A DNA stretch of 64,000 nucleotides from positions 62,001-126,000 of the forward strand of contig NZ_JAHKQO010000045.1 of the NCBI RefSeq assembly GCF_018861065.1, in the 5' to 3' direction. The notes beneath the pieces were generated by a model. That model did no database searches. It was not told where the DNA came from and saw only the letters and a program-made list of their open reading frames with translations. Numbering within the stretch: the first letter of the stretch is position 1; each line of letters begins with the position of its first letter. The position numbers were made by a program, and so were the translations under genes. Origin of the DNA: Paraglaciecola arctica (lineage in GTDB: Bacteria; Pseudomonadota; Gammaproteobacteria; Enterobacterales; Alteromonadaceae). Positions 28,051 to 38,087 of this stretch are shown one piece after another.

Positions 28051-29424
28051 GTGAATAAAATTAAGCTCACCCAAGATGAGAATCTTTCTATCAAAGTTAG
28101 TTACCCATTATTGCCTAGCGATCAGCAAAGGTTCGATCTATATTTTTCGTTACCCGATGAAATGGGTATTAGCCCCAAGACCCTAACTGAAGAACATTAT
28201 TTCCATAGCAGTATACAAAGCCATAGTGCGTATTTTTCGGATCAATTACATTTACCCTTAGTGCGCAGTCGCTTTATTAGTCAGAAAAAAGGTGAACAAA
28301 GTGATTACCGGCTTAACCTCAACTTATTTTCGTATCAAATTCGCATCGCCCTAGATACCGATATAAAACAAACTTTAAAATTAAAAGAATGTGAGGAGTT
28401 TTACCCACGAGCAATAGAGTTGGCAGAACAAATAACTGGGTTATTAAAAAAGCTGAGAAGGTATACGCCTCCAGATAGAAAACTCAGGGCATATTTTGAA
28501 AATGCCGACAACTACCTTAGTTGGCAAGTGGAACAATCATTTTTGAAACTGCTATCTAGGGCCCCAAAAAGTAGTGAATTTACGAGTGAAAGAAACTTCC
28601 TATTAACCTTGTGTCGCAATGAAAATCAATACCGAAAAGAAAACCAATATAACTCACAAGTTACTTTAAGTGATCCTAACCGCATCACCAATAAGATGCG
28701 CTTGCTGCAACGTTTAATAGAGTATGGTGTGGTATTCCAAAAACAAGTTAAAAACCTTAACACCAATTTAAACCGGTTTGTACGTGGCACTGTCACTGCC
28801 GTAATTATGGCATTTGTCATGTTGCTGGTACTTAATGCTCGCACCAACTTTACCGAAGTCACTATTGCCTTAATCGCCATGTTAGGCGTTATCTACGGTT
28901 TACGGGAAATATTTAAGGATGATATTACTCGAATCATTTGGCGCCGAATTCAAAAAGGTTTGCCAAAATGGAAAGTGATTTATCGTCATAGTGTGAATAA
29001 AAGCCGCATTGCTAGTCAAACTATTTGGTTAGAATATATTCGTAATAAAGATCTGCCACTACAAGTAGACCAATTATTGCAAACTAGGCGACAACAAAAT
29101 AAACAAGCAGCACAATTACTGCATTTTCGTAGCGATACTAAAGTGAATGCGAAAGGTTTTTTACCCGGTTACGATGCCATACAACAAAGGTTCTATTTTA
29201 ATCTAACTCCCTTTATTCGATTTCTAAAAAGAGGAGAAGGCCGTTTGTATACACTCGACAATGGAAAAATAACCAAACAAGCAGTCGAACGTCGTTACCA
29301 AATTAATGTGGTTTTAATGCATACAGATAAACAAAACCAACAGCAAAGCCAACGTTTTAAAATTACCTTAAACCGTTCCGCTATCATTAATATTGAAGCC
29401 ATTGAATCGGTAGTAGCAGACTAA
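28051..29424 (+). CDS. Conserved hypothetical membrane-anchored protein
   Basis: A 457-residue protein I do not recognise. The first ~240 residues are soluble and charged, with a helical stretch around EFYPRAIELAEQITGLLKKLRR. Two close hydrophobic segments follow (about residues 246-262 and 267-286: TVTAVIMAFVMLLVLNA, EVTIALIAMLGVIYGLREIF), so both ends face the cytoplasm. The C-terminal ~170 residues are basic and glutamine-rich. The start is GTG with AAAGAGAA upstream. It stands alone; I give no function. Confidence 0.7.
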   Translation: MNKIKLTQDENLSIKVSYPLLPSDQQRFDLYFSLPDEMGISPKTLTEEHYFHSSIQSHSAYFSDQLHLPLVRSRFISQKKGEQSDYRLNLNLFSYQIRIALDTDIKQTLKLKECEEFYPRAIELAEQITGLLKKLRRYTPPDRKLRAYFENADNYLSWQVEQSFLKLLSRAPKSSEFTSERNFLLTLCRNENQYRKENQYNSQVTLSDPNRITNKMRLLQRLIEYGVVFQKQVKNLNTNLNRFVRGTVTAVIMAFVMLLVLNARTNFTEVTIALIAMLGVIYGLREIFKDDITRIIWRRIQKGLPKWKVIYRHSVNKSRIASQTIWLEYIRNKDLPLQVDQLLQTRRQQNKQAAQLLHFRSDTKVNAKGFLPGYDAIQQRFYFNLTPFIRFLKRGEGRLYTLDNGKITKQAVERRYQINVVLMHTDKQNQQQSQRFKITLNRSAIINIEAIESVVAD

Positions 29425-29649
29425 CCCCAAATTTCAGAGAAGTATTAGTTGGCACAACGACAAAATAAATACAGCGTATTGTTACTAAGCGTTCAAATGT
29501 AGACACCTGTAAATACCGAGTCTATTCTAGCTCTACCATATATTTGTTTATTGGTGTGAGATATGTGGGTACGTTTCTATTAGGTATTTTTAGCCAATTA
29601 CGCATTAACTATTCAATAACTAAGAATTTTAGATAAGGGCTAAGACAAT

Positions 29650-31956
29650 ATGACGGTTAAGCTGAAACACCGTTCTTTAGAAGAAAAAATTCTCCTCGCA
29701 ATTACCGCAGTGGCCTCTTTGGTTTTATTTCCATTTCTAATTACCAGCTTTTTTACTACAGATAAAGTGCATATTGTTGTGGATTTTATCGCGGTAGTAG
29801 GAATTTTCACCATATTTCTTGGAGTTTGGTTCACTAGTAATATTAAACTTTTTAGTGCGCTTTTCGCGATTCTCGCCCAAGTCACAATATTAGTTGGCAT
29901 CTATGTCAAAGGAATGGCTTTAATTTACTGGATTTTTCCGATAATAGTTGCTGGATTTTATTTATTGCCTACTTACGTCGCAGGTATAATTAATATAATT
30001 CTTATCTTTGTCGCCTGTTTGCTTACCTACCAACAATTCGACAGTTTTACTTTTCCTCGTATTATTGCGGCCTTTGTTGCAACAAATATATTCGCGTTTA
30101 TATTTTCACTATTTATGCAAAATAAAAACCGAGAATTATTGAAAAAAGACGAGATTAGTCAGCTTCGTAATAACATTCTCGAATCCATTGCCACCGCAAA
30201 TAAATTGTCCAAGATATTAACTCAAGTTGTGCACTCTATTGAAAACGAATTACCTGGCAGTATCTGCAGTATTTTATTACTCGATAAATCTGGTAAACAT
30301 TTAGCAATGGGGGCCGCCCCAAGTTTGCCTGACTTTTATATCGATGCATAAGATGGTATTGAAATTGGGCCCAAAATAGGCTCTTGTGGCACCACAGCCT
30401 ACACTGGCAAAAGAGTTATTGTCACTGATATAACATCCCACCCTTATTGGGGTTCTTGGAAAGACTTAGCTTCAAAAGCAGAAATTGCAGCGTGTTGGTC
30501 GGAACCTATCATTAGTAACCAAGGAAACGTATTAGGCACTTTTTCTATTTACAAGCGCAAAACTTCAACTCCAAATAACGCTGAATTTAAGCTCATTGAG
30601 CAATTTACCAATATCACGCGAATCGCAATAGAGAGAGAAAAAGCTGACCAATTAATATGGCAACAGGCAAACTACGACAGTTTAACTAGTTTACCGAACC
30701 GTAATTTACTTCACGAGCACCTAAAAAGCGCCATAGACAACGCTCAGAGAGTAAAACAGCAATTGGTTGTTGCAATGTTAGACCTTGATAAATTTAAAGA
30801 CGTCAATGACTCTTTAGGCCATGAAGCCGGAGATCATGTTCTGATTGAATGTTCAAAACGTATTAAAAATTGCATTCGGAAAAATGAGATTGCCGCTCGC
30901 TTGGGAGGGGATGAGTTTATCATAGTATTTTTAGGCACTACCTTGCCTGAAGACATTGACAACATTGGGCAAAAATTAATCAGCGCATTAGCGCAACCCT
31001 ACGTTATCCAAGAAAAAAATGTATATTGTTCTGCTAGCATAGGCATAGCGTTCTATCCAGACGATGCCACGGATATTGACACATTACTACGAAATGCGGA
31101 TCAGGCTATGTACCGAGCTAAAACGCGGGGGCGTAACAATGTTGATTATTTTACCGAAAATATGCGAACTGACTTTCTCAAACGAATGGATATTGTTCAA
31201 GACCTACGTGTTGCCGTGGCTCAAAAACAATTCCACTTGGTGTATCAACCAATAGTGAATTTACAAAACCAACAAATTATAAAAGCGGAAGCACTTATTC
31301 GTTGGGACCACCCGGATAAAGGGCTAGTTTCACCAATAGATTTTATTCCTATTGCAGAAGAAATAGGGCTAATTAATGAAATCAGCGAATGGGTATTTAA
31401 CCAAGCATCACAACAAGCTAACTTTTGGCGCAACACCTATTCCCCAGATTTGACTATCAGTATAAACACCTCACCAGTTCAGTTTAAAAATAAAGGAGCA
31501 CAAATAAAATCCTGGGCAGAATCACTGATTTTGCAAGACATTTCATGTGAAGCTATATCTCTTGAAATTACTGAAAACTTACTCATGGAAAATCAGGCAG
31601 AAATAGTCGATACACTTAGCGAGATACGTCAGAAAGGCATTGCCATTTCAATAGATGATTTCGGCACGGGTTATTGTTCTTTTGCTTATCTTAAGAACTA
31701 TTCGATTGATTACTTAAAAATTGATAAAAGCTTTGTACACGCTATTTCCTCGGAGAGTAAAGACGCGGCATTGTGTGAAGCAATTATCGTAATGGCCAAA
31801 AAGCTTAATATTGAAGTAATAGCCGAAGGAATTGAAACAGAACAACAAAAACAACTATTGTTGCAAGCAGGCTGCTTGTTTGGCCAAGGTTACTTATTGG
31901 CAAAACCGCTTTCAATAGATAACTTTGAAAAATTACTCATCGAACAAGACACCTAG
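29650..31956 (+). pseudogene. GGDEF-EAL protein with MASE-like/GAF sensor, interrupted by one in-frame TAA
   Basis: A 769-codon frame broken only by TAA at 30349-30351 (codon 234). Residues ~15-165 form an N-terminal multi-helix membrane sensor, followed by a coiled linker and a GAF domain (about 175-330) in which the stop replaces one residue between FYIDA and DGIEIGPKIGSCG. The GGDEF motif is intact (RLGGDEFIIVF), without a clear RxxD inhibitory site. The EAL domain is also intact: EALIRW, ITENLL, DDFGTG, EGIETE and QGYLLAKP. Without readthrough the first part (29650-30351) would be a soluble-tailed membrane stub; the catalytic half could start only at a TTG (30763) inside GGDEF. It could be a recent pseudogene, a sequencing error or true readthrough. 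Confidence 0.85.
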
Positions 31957-32005
31957 AACGTTGAGGTATGATAAGTCTAACAGCTGATTTTACCGCTGCG
32001 CGGCC

Positions 32006-32067
32006 GTGCTGAAGCACGTTCAAAAATGTTCCTGACATTTTTGTCGAACCGTAGGGGTTCTCACCCC
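32006..32067. repeat. Cluster of three short inverted repeats
   Basis: Three adjacent hairpins: GTGC/GCAC (32006-32017), a 9-bp stem CAAAAATGT/ACATTTTTG (32021-32043) and GGGGT/ACCCC-type (32054-32067). They lie between the GGDEF-EAL gene and the tRNA operon terminator and look like a REP/BIME-type intergenic element. Only one copy is in the window. Confidence 0.4.
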
Positions 32068-32096
32068 CTTGGGTTATCAATACTTTCAAACAATAA

Positions 32097-32125
32097 AAAA
32101 GCCGCTTAATTGCTTAAGCGGCTTT
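32097..32125. terminator. Bidirectional terminator at the end of the tRNA operon
   Basis: The stem GCCGCTTAA / TTAAGCGGC with loop TTGC is flanked by an A-run on the left (T-run on the minus strand) and TTT on the right. It lies just after the last tRNA-Glu on the minus strand. Confidence 0.88.
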
Positions 32126-32131
32126 GATATT

Positions 32132-32207
32132 TGGCGTCCCCAAGGGGATTCGAACCCCTGTTACCGCCGTGAAAGGGCGGTGTCCTAGGCCTCTAGACGA
32201 TGGGGAC
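32132..32207 (-). tRNA. tRNA-Glu (UUC), distal copy
   Basis: 76 bases with encoded CCA. The minus-strand sequence starts GTCCCCATCGTCTAGAGG, the anticodon loop is CTTTCAC with anticodon TTC, and the T-arm is GGGGTTCGAATCCCC. Identical in sequence to the copy at 32388. Confidence 0.97.
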
Positions 32208-32319
32208 AGAAACTTTACGTATCGAAGCGTGCTTCGACATGTTTTTATAAGAAGAGCTGAACTTGCAAACCAAGTGACCTAATTCTTAAAAAAACCAACT
32301 TCCATCAAACTATATATCA

Positions 32320-32336
32320 ACTGGCCTAGGTGGTAG
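32320..32336. repeat. 17-bp spacer repeat, copy 1
   Basis: The spacer sequence CTGGCCTAGGTGGTAGT occurs between the two tRNA-Glu genes and again at 32620-32636 between tRNA-Glu and tRNA-Ala. It marks the tandem duplication that produced the second tRNA-Glu. Confidence 0.7.
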
Positions 32337-32387
32337 TTAATAATCCCTGTTTTACTGCTTGAGTTAAATCTTTTAACTCAATAGAAA

Positions 32388-32463
32388 TGGCGTCCCCAAG
32401 GGGATTCGAACCCCTGTTACCGCCGTGAAAGGGCGGTGTCCTAGGCCTCTAGACGATGGGGAC
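32388..32463 (-). tRNA. tRNA-Glu (UUC), proximal copy
   Basis: 76 bases with encoded CCA, identical to the copy at 32132-32207: anticodon TTC, acceptor GTCCCCA/TGGGGAC-type pairing. It is the second gene of a tRNA-Ala-Glu-Glu operon read on the minus strand. Confidence 0.97.
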
Positions 32464-32619
32464 AACAATTTTGTTTATCAAAGCATTGCTTTGATAAATT
32501 GTTGTTAGGAGAAGCAAGCATGCGAACTGAACCGCAATATGTTTTCCGAACAACTAAAATATTGTCTCAAATAAATAAAAACTATTCGTTTCTAATTACC
32601 TGTCTTATCTTTCTATCTA

Positions 32620-32636
32620 CTGGCCTAGGTGGTAGT
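32620..32636. repeat. 17-bp spacer repeat, copy 2
   Basis: Second copy of CTGGCCTAGGTGGTAGT (see 32320-32336), in the spacer between tRNA-Ala and the first tRNA-Glu. Confidence 0.7.
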
Positions 32637-32653
32637 AGATACTCCTTGATCTT

Positions 32654-32729
32654 TGGTGGAGCCAGGCGGGATCGAACCGCCGACCTCTTGCGTGCCACGC
32701 AAGCGCTCTCCCAGCTGAGCTATGGCCCC
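32654..32729 (-). tRNA. tRNA-Ala (GGC)
   Basis: 76 bases with encoded CCA. The minus strand begins GGGGCCATAGCTCAGCTGGG; anticodon stem CTTGC/GCAAG encloses loop GTGGCAC with anticodon GGC. It closely resembles E. coli alaW/alaX. It is the first gene of the operon. Confidence 0.97.
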
Positions 32730-32794
32730 AAACTCATTAAATAAGCTTGCGCTTTTACCCAACAAGTAGGTGTCGTTCCGTGACAGCGGGGCGC

Positions 32795-32823
32795 ATTCTA
32801 GGCATCTGCTCTTTTCATGTCAA
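32795..32823 (-). promoter_or_regulatory. Sigma-70 promoter of the tRNA-Ala-Glu-Glu operon
   Basis: On the minus strand, TTGACA (32818-32823) and TAGAAT (32795-32800) are 17 bases apart. The discriminator after the -10 is GCGCCCC, the GC-rich type seen at stringently controlled stable-RNA promoters. It lies directly downstream of the gltX stop codon, so the tRNA operon has its own promoter. Confidence 0.85.
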
Positions 32824-32831
32824 CGATTTTT

Positions 32832-34241
32832 TCAGGAATTTTCTCTGATTGCTATATATTCGAGCGCTTTGGTTATACGTTGTTCAATTTGAGCAGGTTT
32901 TAATAGATTCAAAGTCACATCTAATGAAGGCGAGTTTCCTGCACCCGTCACTGCAACACGCAACGGCATACCCACTTTTCCCATACCTATTTGTAATTCT
33001 TCTGCAGTTTGATTAATTGCGTTATGGATAGATTCACAATTCCACTGAGTTAAACTTGACAATTTACTTTGAACAAGCATTAACGCTTCCTTAGCAACAG
33101 GACGTAAATGTTTTTTAGCGGCTTTTTCATCAAAAGCTTCATAATCTTGGTAAAAATACCCACTGATCTGAGCTAATTCTTTTAATGTCTTAACACGATC
33201 TGCCTGCACAGCAATAACATCTTCAAGCGCCGGCCCCTGAGTCACATCGACTCCTTGTTGTGAAAAGTGCCATTTGGCGTATTCAGCCACTTCACTAGCT
33301 GGCAATGTTTTAATGTAGTGTTGGTTTAACCAAATGAGTTTATCAGTGTTAAATGCAGAAGCAGACTGTCCAATCGCGTCCAATGAAAACAACTCAATCA
33401 TTTCTTGTAGTGAGAAAATTTCCTGATCACCATGAGACCAACCAAGTCTCACCAAATAATTTAGCAGTGCTTGAGGAAGATATCCGTCGTCTCTAAACTC
33501 CATTACCCCCACGGCATTGGTACGTTTGGATAATTTTTTACCATCGTCGCCTAAAATCATAGATACGTGAGCGTATTCGGGGATAGGAGCGCCTAAAGCA
33601 AGTAATATGTTGATTTGACGAGGAGTATTGTTGATATGGTCTTCACCACGCACTACGTGGCTAATACCCATATCCCAGTCGTCTACAACTACGCAAAAGT
33701 TATAAGTAGGCGCTCCATCTGTTCGACGAATAATTAAATCATCCAGTTCACTATTCGCAATTTCAATATCCCCACGAATGTGGTCTTTAATCACCACACT
33801 ACCGGTTTGCGGGGTTTTAAAACGAATAGCAAAGGGCTGACCTTCGGGATGATCAGTACGGTCACGCCATGTACCTGGGTAACGAGGCTTTTCACCCTTT
33901 GCCATTTGGGCTTCACGAATAGCGTCTAATTCAGCCGCTGACATGAAACATTTATAAGCTTTACCTTCTGCTAACAATTGGTCTATTAATTGGTTGTATC
34001 TGTCAAAACGTTGAGTTTGATAAAAAGGCCCTTCATCCCAGTCCAATCCTAACCATTGCATCCCTTCAAGGATGGCATCAATTGCAGCTTGAGTAGAGCG
34101 TTCAATATCAGTATCTTCGATACGTAATACAAATTTTCCACCTTTACTTTTAGCGTATAACCAAGAATAAAGTGCAGTACGTGCACCACCAACGTGAAGG
34201 TAACCTGTGGGGCTAGGAGCGAAACGAGTAACAGTTGTCAT
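32832..34241 (-). CDS. gltX: Glutamyl-tRNA synthetase
   Basis: GltX attaches glutamate to tRNA-Glu, the start of both translation and tetrapyrrole synthesis. The 469-residue class I enzyme has the HIGH-type motif in [14 protein letters not shown] (residues ~9-22) and the KMSKS-type motif KLSKRTNA near residue 237. The C-terminal anticodon-binding helical domain is complete. The gene is followed by the tRNA operon containing two copies of its own substrate, tRNA-Glu, an arrangement also seen in enteric bacteria (valU/alaW region near gltX). Confidence 0.97.
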   Translation of the reverse strand: MTTVTRFAPSPTGYLHVGGARTALYSWLYAKSKGGKFVLRIEDTDIERSTQAAIDAILEGMQWLGLDWDEGPFYQTQRFDRYNQLIDQLLAEGKAYKCFMSAAELDAIREAQMAKGEKPRYPGTWRDRTDHPEGQPFAIRFKTPQTGSVVIKDHIRGDIEIANSELDDLIIRRTDGAPTYNFCVVVDDWDMGISHVVRGEDHINNTPRQINILLALGAPIPEYAHVSMILGDDGKKLSKRTNAVGVMEFRDDGYLPQALLNYLVRLGWSHGDQEIFSLQEMIELFSLDAIGQSASAFNTDKLIWLNQHYIKTLPASEVAEYAKWHFSQQGVDVTQGPALEDVIAVQADRVKTLKELAQISGYFYQDYEAFDEKAAKKHLRPVAKEALMLVQSKLSSLTQWNCESIHNAINQTAEELQIGMGKVGMPLRVAVTGAGNSPSLDVTLNLLKPAQIEQRITKALEYIAIRENS

Positions 34242-34455
34242 GTATATAAAAAGCCTGATCTAAAAATTGGCGGCATTTTATCAGCCAATCAAAGGAATAT
34301 ATACCCAAAACAGGCCAAAATAACATATTCAACTTGAGGCAAATTTATTTAAATATGTGCGGTGATTTAGGCTGAATTTGAGAAACCAAGGGAATAATTC
34401 AAAAGGTTTAACCTCAAAATAAAAAGTCCCCCAAAGAAATTACGCTGAAATTACG

Positions 34456-35835
34456 CTAAAAGAAACCTAAATCGCTAGTATCAAAGCGGCTTAGGTTGGG
34501 GAAAACTGCGTTTAGTTCACTCTCACTCAATCCAAACCACCGGGATAAACTAGCCGCGTATTGGTCAACAGATAGGGTAGGAATTATCCTGCCATCACCT
34601 AAGTCATCATCGGCCCCCAACTCTAAGGATGGCATTGTGCCGTATAACTCGCGACCATTAATTGCTCCTCCCATAATCAGTTGGTGCCCTCCCCAACCAT
34701 GATCGGTTCCATCACCATTACTGGTTAACGTACGCCCAAAATCAGACATAGTAAAAGTAGTAACTTGCTCGGATAAGCCTAATTCGTCTATGTTTGCCTG
34801 AAAAGCACTGAGCGCCTCACTCAACGACTGCAGTAACCTAGGATGGGACGTTGCTTGATTGTCATGAGTATCCCAACCTCCAAGGCCTACATAGAATATT
34901 TGCCGTTGCTGCCCAAGTTGCTCTTGCACGCTGGCAAGGTTAGCCACCATTTTCAGTTGCTCAGCCAATGAATTATTCGCGGGATATTGAACTTGTGTCG
35001 CGACTGCCTGCTCAAGTGCAGTGGATATTAGGGCATTATTAGTCGCCGCGCTCAGTAATACATTTTTAAACCCCTGCTCTAACAAATGAGGCGTGTTATT
35101 GAGCAGCTTTTGAAATGCCGCTACTCGTTGCGAATTCCAGTCTTTAGTGGCATCGAGTCCAGCAAATTGCTCTGGACCTCCTGAGTTTAAGGAAAAAGGA
35201 GAGCTACTAGTACCAGTTTGCAACAGATTTATTCCGTCAATTGATAAATTAACGGGTAAGCCTACTTGAGTATCGGTAATTAACTCAGCCATTCTACCCG
35301 CCCACCCGCTAAAAGCAGGATCTTGAGGTTTAGCGCTTTGCCAATGATTTTGTTGATCATTATGAGAAAACAACTGTGGTGGCAATAACGTTCTATCTTG
35401 TATTGCTTGCGCCTTAGTGGTCGGTTGCATTAGTGGACCAGTATTGGTCACTACCGCTAGTTTATTTTGTTGAAATAAAGAGTGCGCCGCGCTCATTGCA
35501 GCAGGCATACCCACCGCATAAGGTTGCGGGCTATTGGGATTGATCGGCAATAATGACTCCTGAGAATACGCTAAGCCTTGCCTCACCTGCTGGTAAATTT
35601 GATATTCATAGTCTTCGGTGGGAACCAACATGTTCAGGGAATCATTTCCTCCGTATAAAAATACACAAACTAACGCTTTGTAATCGTCAAACCTGCTCAT
35701 TGAATTTGCAAGGGCAGCATTTGCTAAGGAGAAATTTAATCCCACGCCTGATGCAGAGGTGATACCCGCAATAGAGGCTAGAGATTTTTGTAAGAATGAC
35801 CTTCGGGGTTGATTAACGTGAGTATTATGTTTCAT
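34456..35835 (-). CDS. DUF1501 family exported protein (Tat signal)
   Basis: A 459-residue periplasmic protein with a twin-arginine signal (QPRRSFLQKSLASIAGITSASG). The DUF1501 hallmarks are LVCVFLYGGNDSLNMLVP near the N-terminus, GLGGWDTHDNQ in the middle, FTMSDFGRTLTSNGDGTDHGWGGHQLIMGG, and the terminal NRFD-like FPNLSRFDTSDLGF. The fold is related to alkaline phosphatase/sulfatase, but the function is unproven. It follows the DUF1800 gene by ten bases; the two families are commonly paired, and probably act on the same periplasmic substrate. Confidence 0.9.
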   Translation of the reverse strand: MKHNTHVNQPRRSFLQKSLASIAGITSASGVGLNFSLANAALANSMSRFDDYKALVCVFLYGGNDSLNMLVPTEDYEYQIYQQVRQGLAYSQESLLPINPNSPQPYAVGMPAAMSAAHSLFQQNKLAVVTNTGPLMQPTTKAQAIQDRTLLPPQLFSHNDQQNHWQSAKPQDPAFSGWAGRMAELITDTQVGLPVNLSIDGINLLQTGTSSSPFSLNSGGPEQFAGLDATKDWNSQRVAAFQKLLNNTPHLLEQGFKNVLLSAATNNALISTALEQAVATQVQYPANNSLAEQLKMVANLASVQEQLGQQRQIFYVGLGGWDTHDNQATSHPRLLQSLSEALSAFQANIDELGLSEQVTTFTMSDFGRTLTSNGDGTDHGWGGHQLIMGGAINGRELYGTMPSLELGADDDLGDGRIIPTLSVDQYAASLSRWFGLSESELNAVFPNLSRFDTSDLGFF

Positions 35836-35845
35836 AGAATGCTCC

Positions 35846-37513
35846 TCACTTTTGTACTGAATATTGCGGTGAGTTCATAATTAAAAAAACTAAGTCAGCG
35901 ACTCGTTCCGCGGGTTGCGCATTGACAGTTTCGTCATGCATATCAGACAGTATTTTGCGCATTTCATCTGTCATACCACCCGCCATCAATAGGATATTTA
36001 GTCGTTCTAATAAATCATCGGTTTCGTTCACTAAGGCGATTTCTTCACTAAAGTCGACTATCACTTGCTCAGCATCACCATTAGGTGTGTGACTCCACAA
36101 CGCTGAATATGCAAAAAAGTTACTGGTGCGAATCGCATAATTTTCGGTGGTTATCTGAAACTCAGGTGCAACCAGGCCCTGCTCGGCAATTACGCCTGGT
36201 GGAGAAAAACCAGGAGAAAAGAAATTAAATACCGAAGGCGCGGCTAAAGGGGCCTGTTTAAAGAAATAATCTGGGTAACCTTGTTGAAATCTATCGCTAG
36301 GTGAATATGCCTTAAATGCACGCCATAGGTGAGTGGCCTTAAGGATAGGCTCTCGTAACTTGCCAAAGACATTAGGGTAATTAACGTGACCGTGTATCGC
36401 CTCGTCGTCCATCAATATACCTTTGACTACGGCTCCCAAGTCACCGCGCTCGCCCGCACCATTATTATTAAAAATAGCGCTGACTCTAGCGACATATTCA
36501 GCACTAGGGTTGCTTGTAACAAGTCGCTGAATAAGTTGCTTACTGATAAAAGGCGCCACGTTATCGTGCATAAAAATATTGTCTAAAGCTTGAGTTAAAT
36601 CCAGCTCTGCACTTTGGTTAGCGGGCAAAATCACATCATTTAACAATGTTTTAGTACCAATATCGTGACGCGCTTGCACCGCTTGCATAGGATTCAAGGC
36701 GTCGTAGTTGTCCCACCAATGCCACCACGTTTGCTCAGTAGTGCCATTAAAATTCCACCCCGTAAACACATGTGCAAAACCTTCTATTGTCGATTGATCG
36801 TATGTAGGAATGTGACTTCCCGTTTCATCCAACTTAACCGTACCGTCTAAGTTTAATTCAACTAAACCAATACTAAACAGTTGCATAACCTCCCGAGCGT
36901 AGTTTTCGTCGGGCCTTATATTACGTTCACTGTTTGGTTTTTCGTTACCCAACATACTCAAATACATGCCCATCATAGGTGACAGTGTCACTTCCTCTAA
37001 CAAGGCACGATAATTTCCAAAGGCATGTTTAGCCAACACATCATAATAATTAGCGATACCAACATACTCTTCAAAAAAATTGCTGTTTTCAGAAATCACA
37101 AAAATTTCGCTCAGTGCAAACGCTACGCGTTGCCGCAGCTGGTCTTCTCCTCGCAAAGTGTTTTGCCACCAAGCTTCAATTCGATGCATGCGAGATAATT
37201 CATCTTCTACGGAGAAAGTGGATTGCAACTCAATTAAGTAGTCAACTTGAGAACTCAAAGGCAACTCCATTTGCCAGTCAATCCATTGCTCTCTTCCCAG
37301 TTCCACTACTTTCTCAATGGATGTTTCTGAAGGCCCAAATGAAGCCTGATTTAAAAGCCGTGCTGCGTCTTTCATACGAGCATCTAAATCTACAGTTGGT
37401 GTGGGTGTTTCAATGACAACGGCTGGAGGGGCTGACGCACTATTATCGGCACCTCCTCCACAGGACGAAACAGCTAACAATAAGAAAACGATAACAACGG
37501 TATTTCTATACAT
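35846..37513 (-). CDS. DUF1800 family lipoprotein
   Basis: A 555-residue exported protein with lipobox VSSC (Cys18) followed by a flexible Ser/Ala/Pro-rich linker. DUF1800 motifs are visible: ARLLNQASFGPSETSIEKV, NTLRGEDQLRQRVAFALSEIFVIS, NYAREVMQLFSIGL, GFAHVFTGW and the C-terminal VADLVFLIMNSPQYSVQ. The family has no proven activity. It is transcribed first, with DUF1501 ten bases behind. Confidence 0.9.
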   Translation of the reverse strand: MYRNTVVIVFLLLAVSSCGGGADNSASAPPAVVIETPTPTVDLDARMKDAARLLNQASFGPSETSIEKVVELGREQWIDWQMELPLSSQVDYLIELQSTFSVEDELSRMHRIEAWWQNTLRGEDQLRQRVAFALSEIFVISENSNFFEEYVGIANYYDVLAKHAFGNYRALLEEVTLSPMMGMYLSMLGNEKPNSERNIRPDENYAREVMQLFSIGLVELNLDGTVKLDETGSHIPTYDQSTIEGFAHVFTGWNFNGTTEQTWWHWWDNYDALNPMQAVQARHDIGTKTLLNDVILPANQSAELDLTQALDNIFMHDNVAPFISKQLIQRLVTSNPSAEYVARVSAIFNNNGAGERGDLGAVVKGILMDDEAIHGHVNYPNVFGKLREPILKATHLWRAFKAYSPSDRFQQGYPDYFFKQAPLAAPSVFNFFSPGFSPPGVIAEQGLVAPEFQITTENYAIRTSNFFAYSALWSHTPNGDAEQVIVDFSEEIALVNETDDLLERLNILLMAGGMTDEMRKILSDMHDETVNAQPAERVADLVFLIMNSPQYSVQK

Positions 37514-37696
37514 GGTCGATTCAACCCCTAATTGATATTCGAAGTATAGGCTAACTTGGTGCGTTTTTTAGAACCTACTCTGGGACCTAAAATTTTATTG
37601 GATAGCAGTTGATTACAATTATGCTCACATTCTACCCACTAATTTAAAGATATTGTTTGGTTTTTACCCACTCAGACATTATTTTTCATTTAGATG

Positions 37697-37724
37697 TTGA
37701 CAGTCGAAAGTCCATACCTATAAT
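37697..37724 (+). promoter_or_regulatory. Sigma-70 promoter of the tRNA-Val array
   Basis: Perfect hexamers TTGACA (37697-37702) and TATAAT (37719-37724) are 16 bases apart and followed by AGCGCTCC, a GC-rich discriminator as in stable-RNA promoters. It lies about 90 bases before the first, decayed tRNA copy, inside the otherwise empty 37514-37814 stretch. Confidence 0.85.
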
Positions 37725-37814
37725 AGCGCTCCACTTACTAGCCACGGCTACTAAGTTGAATTTAAAAGTTGCAAAGGACAATTGGTACACACCGTTATCT
37801 TAGCAACAACATTT

Positions 37815-37901
37815 GGTCACTTGGCTCAGTTGAAAAAATACAGAGCATCGCCGCTCTTTACAAAAGACGGTCGAGTGACACTGGTTCAATCCAGTAATAG
37901 T
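37815..37901 (+). pseudogene. Decayed tRNA-Val-like sequence
   Basis: The stretch begins GGTCACTTGGCTCAGTTG and contains GAGCATCGCC, TTTACAAAA and GTGACACTGGTTCAATCC, which line up with the D-arm, anticodon region and T-arm of the two intact tRNA-Val copies downstream. It has insertions in the D-loop, and the 5' GGTCACT no longer pairs with the 3' side (AATAGTA); no CCA is encoded. It is therefore a dead first copy of the array. Confidence 0.7.
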
Positions 37902-37908
37902 AAAATTT

Positions 37909-37984
37909 GGTCGCTTAGCTCAGTTGGGAGAGCATCGCCCTTACAAGGCGAGGGTCACTGGTTCAAGCCCAGTAGCGACCACCA
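37909..37984 (+). tRNA. tRNA-Val (UAC), copy 1
   Basis: 76 bases with encoded CCA: acceptor GGTCGCT/AGCGACC, D-arm TAGCTCAGTTGGGAGAGC, anticodon loop CTTACAA with anticodon TAC, T-arm CTGGTTCAAGCCCAG. Transcribed from the promoter at 37697. Confidence 0.96.
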
Positions 37985-38011
37985 CATTTTTAGTAGTAAA
38001 AACAAAGACAT

Positions 38012-38087
38012 GGTCGCTTAGCTCAGTTGGGAGAGCATCGCCCTTACAAGGCGAGGGTCACTGGTTCAAGCCCAGTAGCGACCACCA
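38012..38087 (+). tRNA. tRNA-Val (UAC), copy 2
   Basis: 76 bases, identical to the copy at 37909, separated from it by 27 bases. Last gene of the array and left border of the accessory region. Confidence 0.96.
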
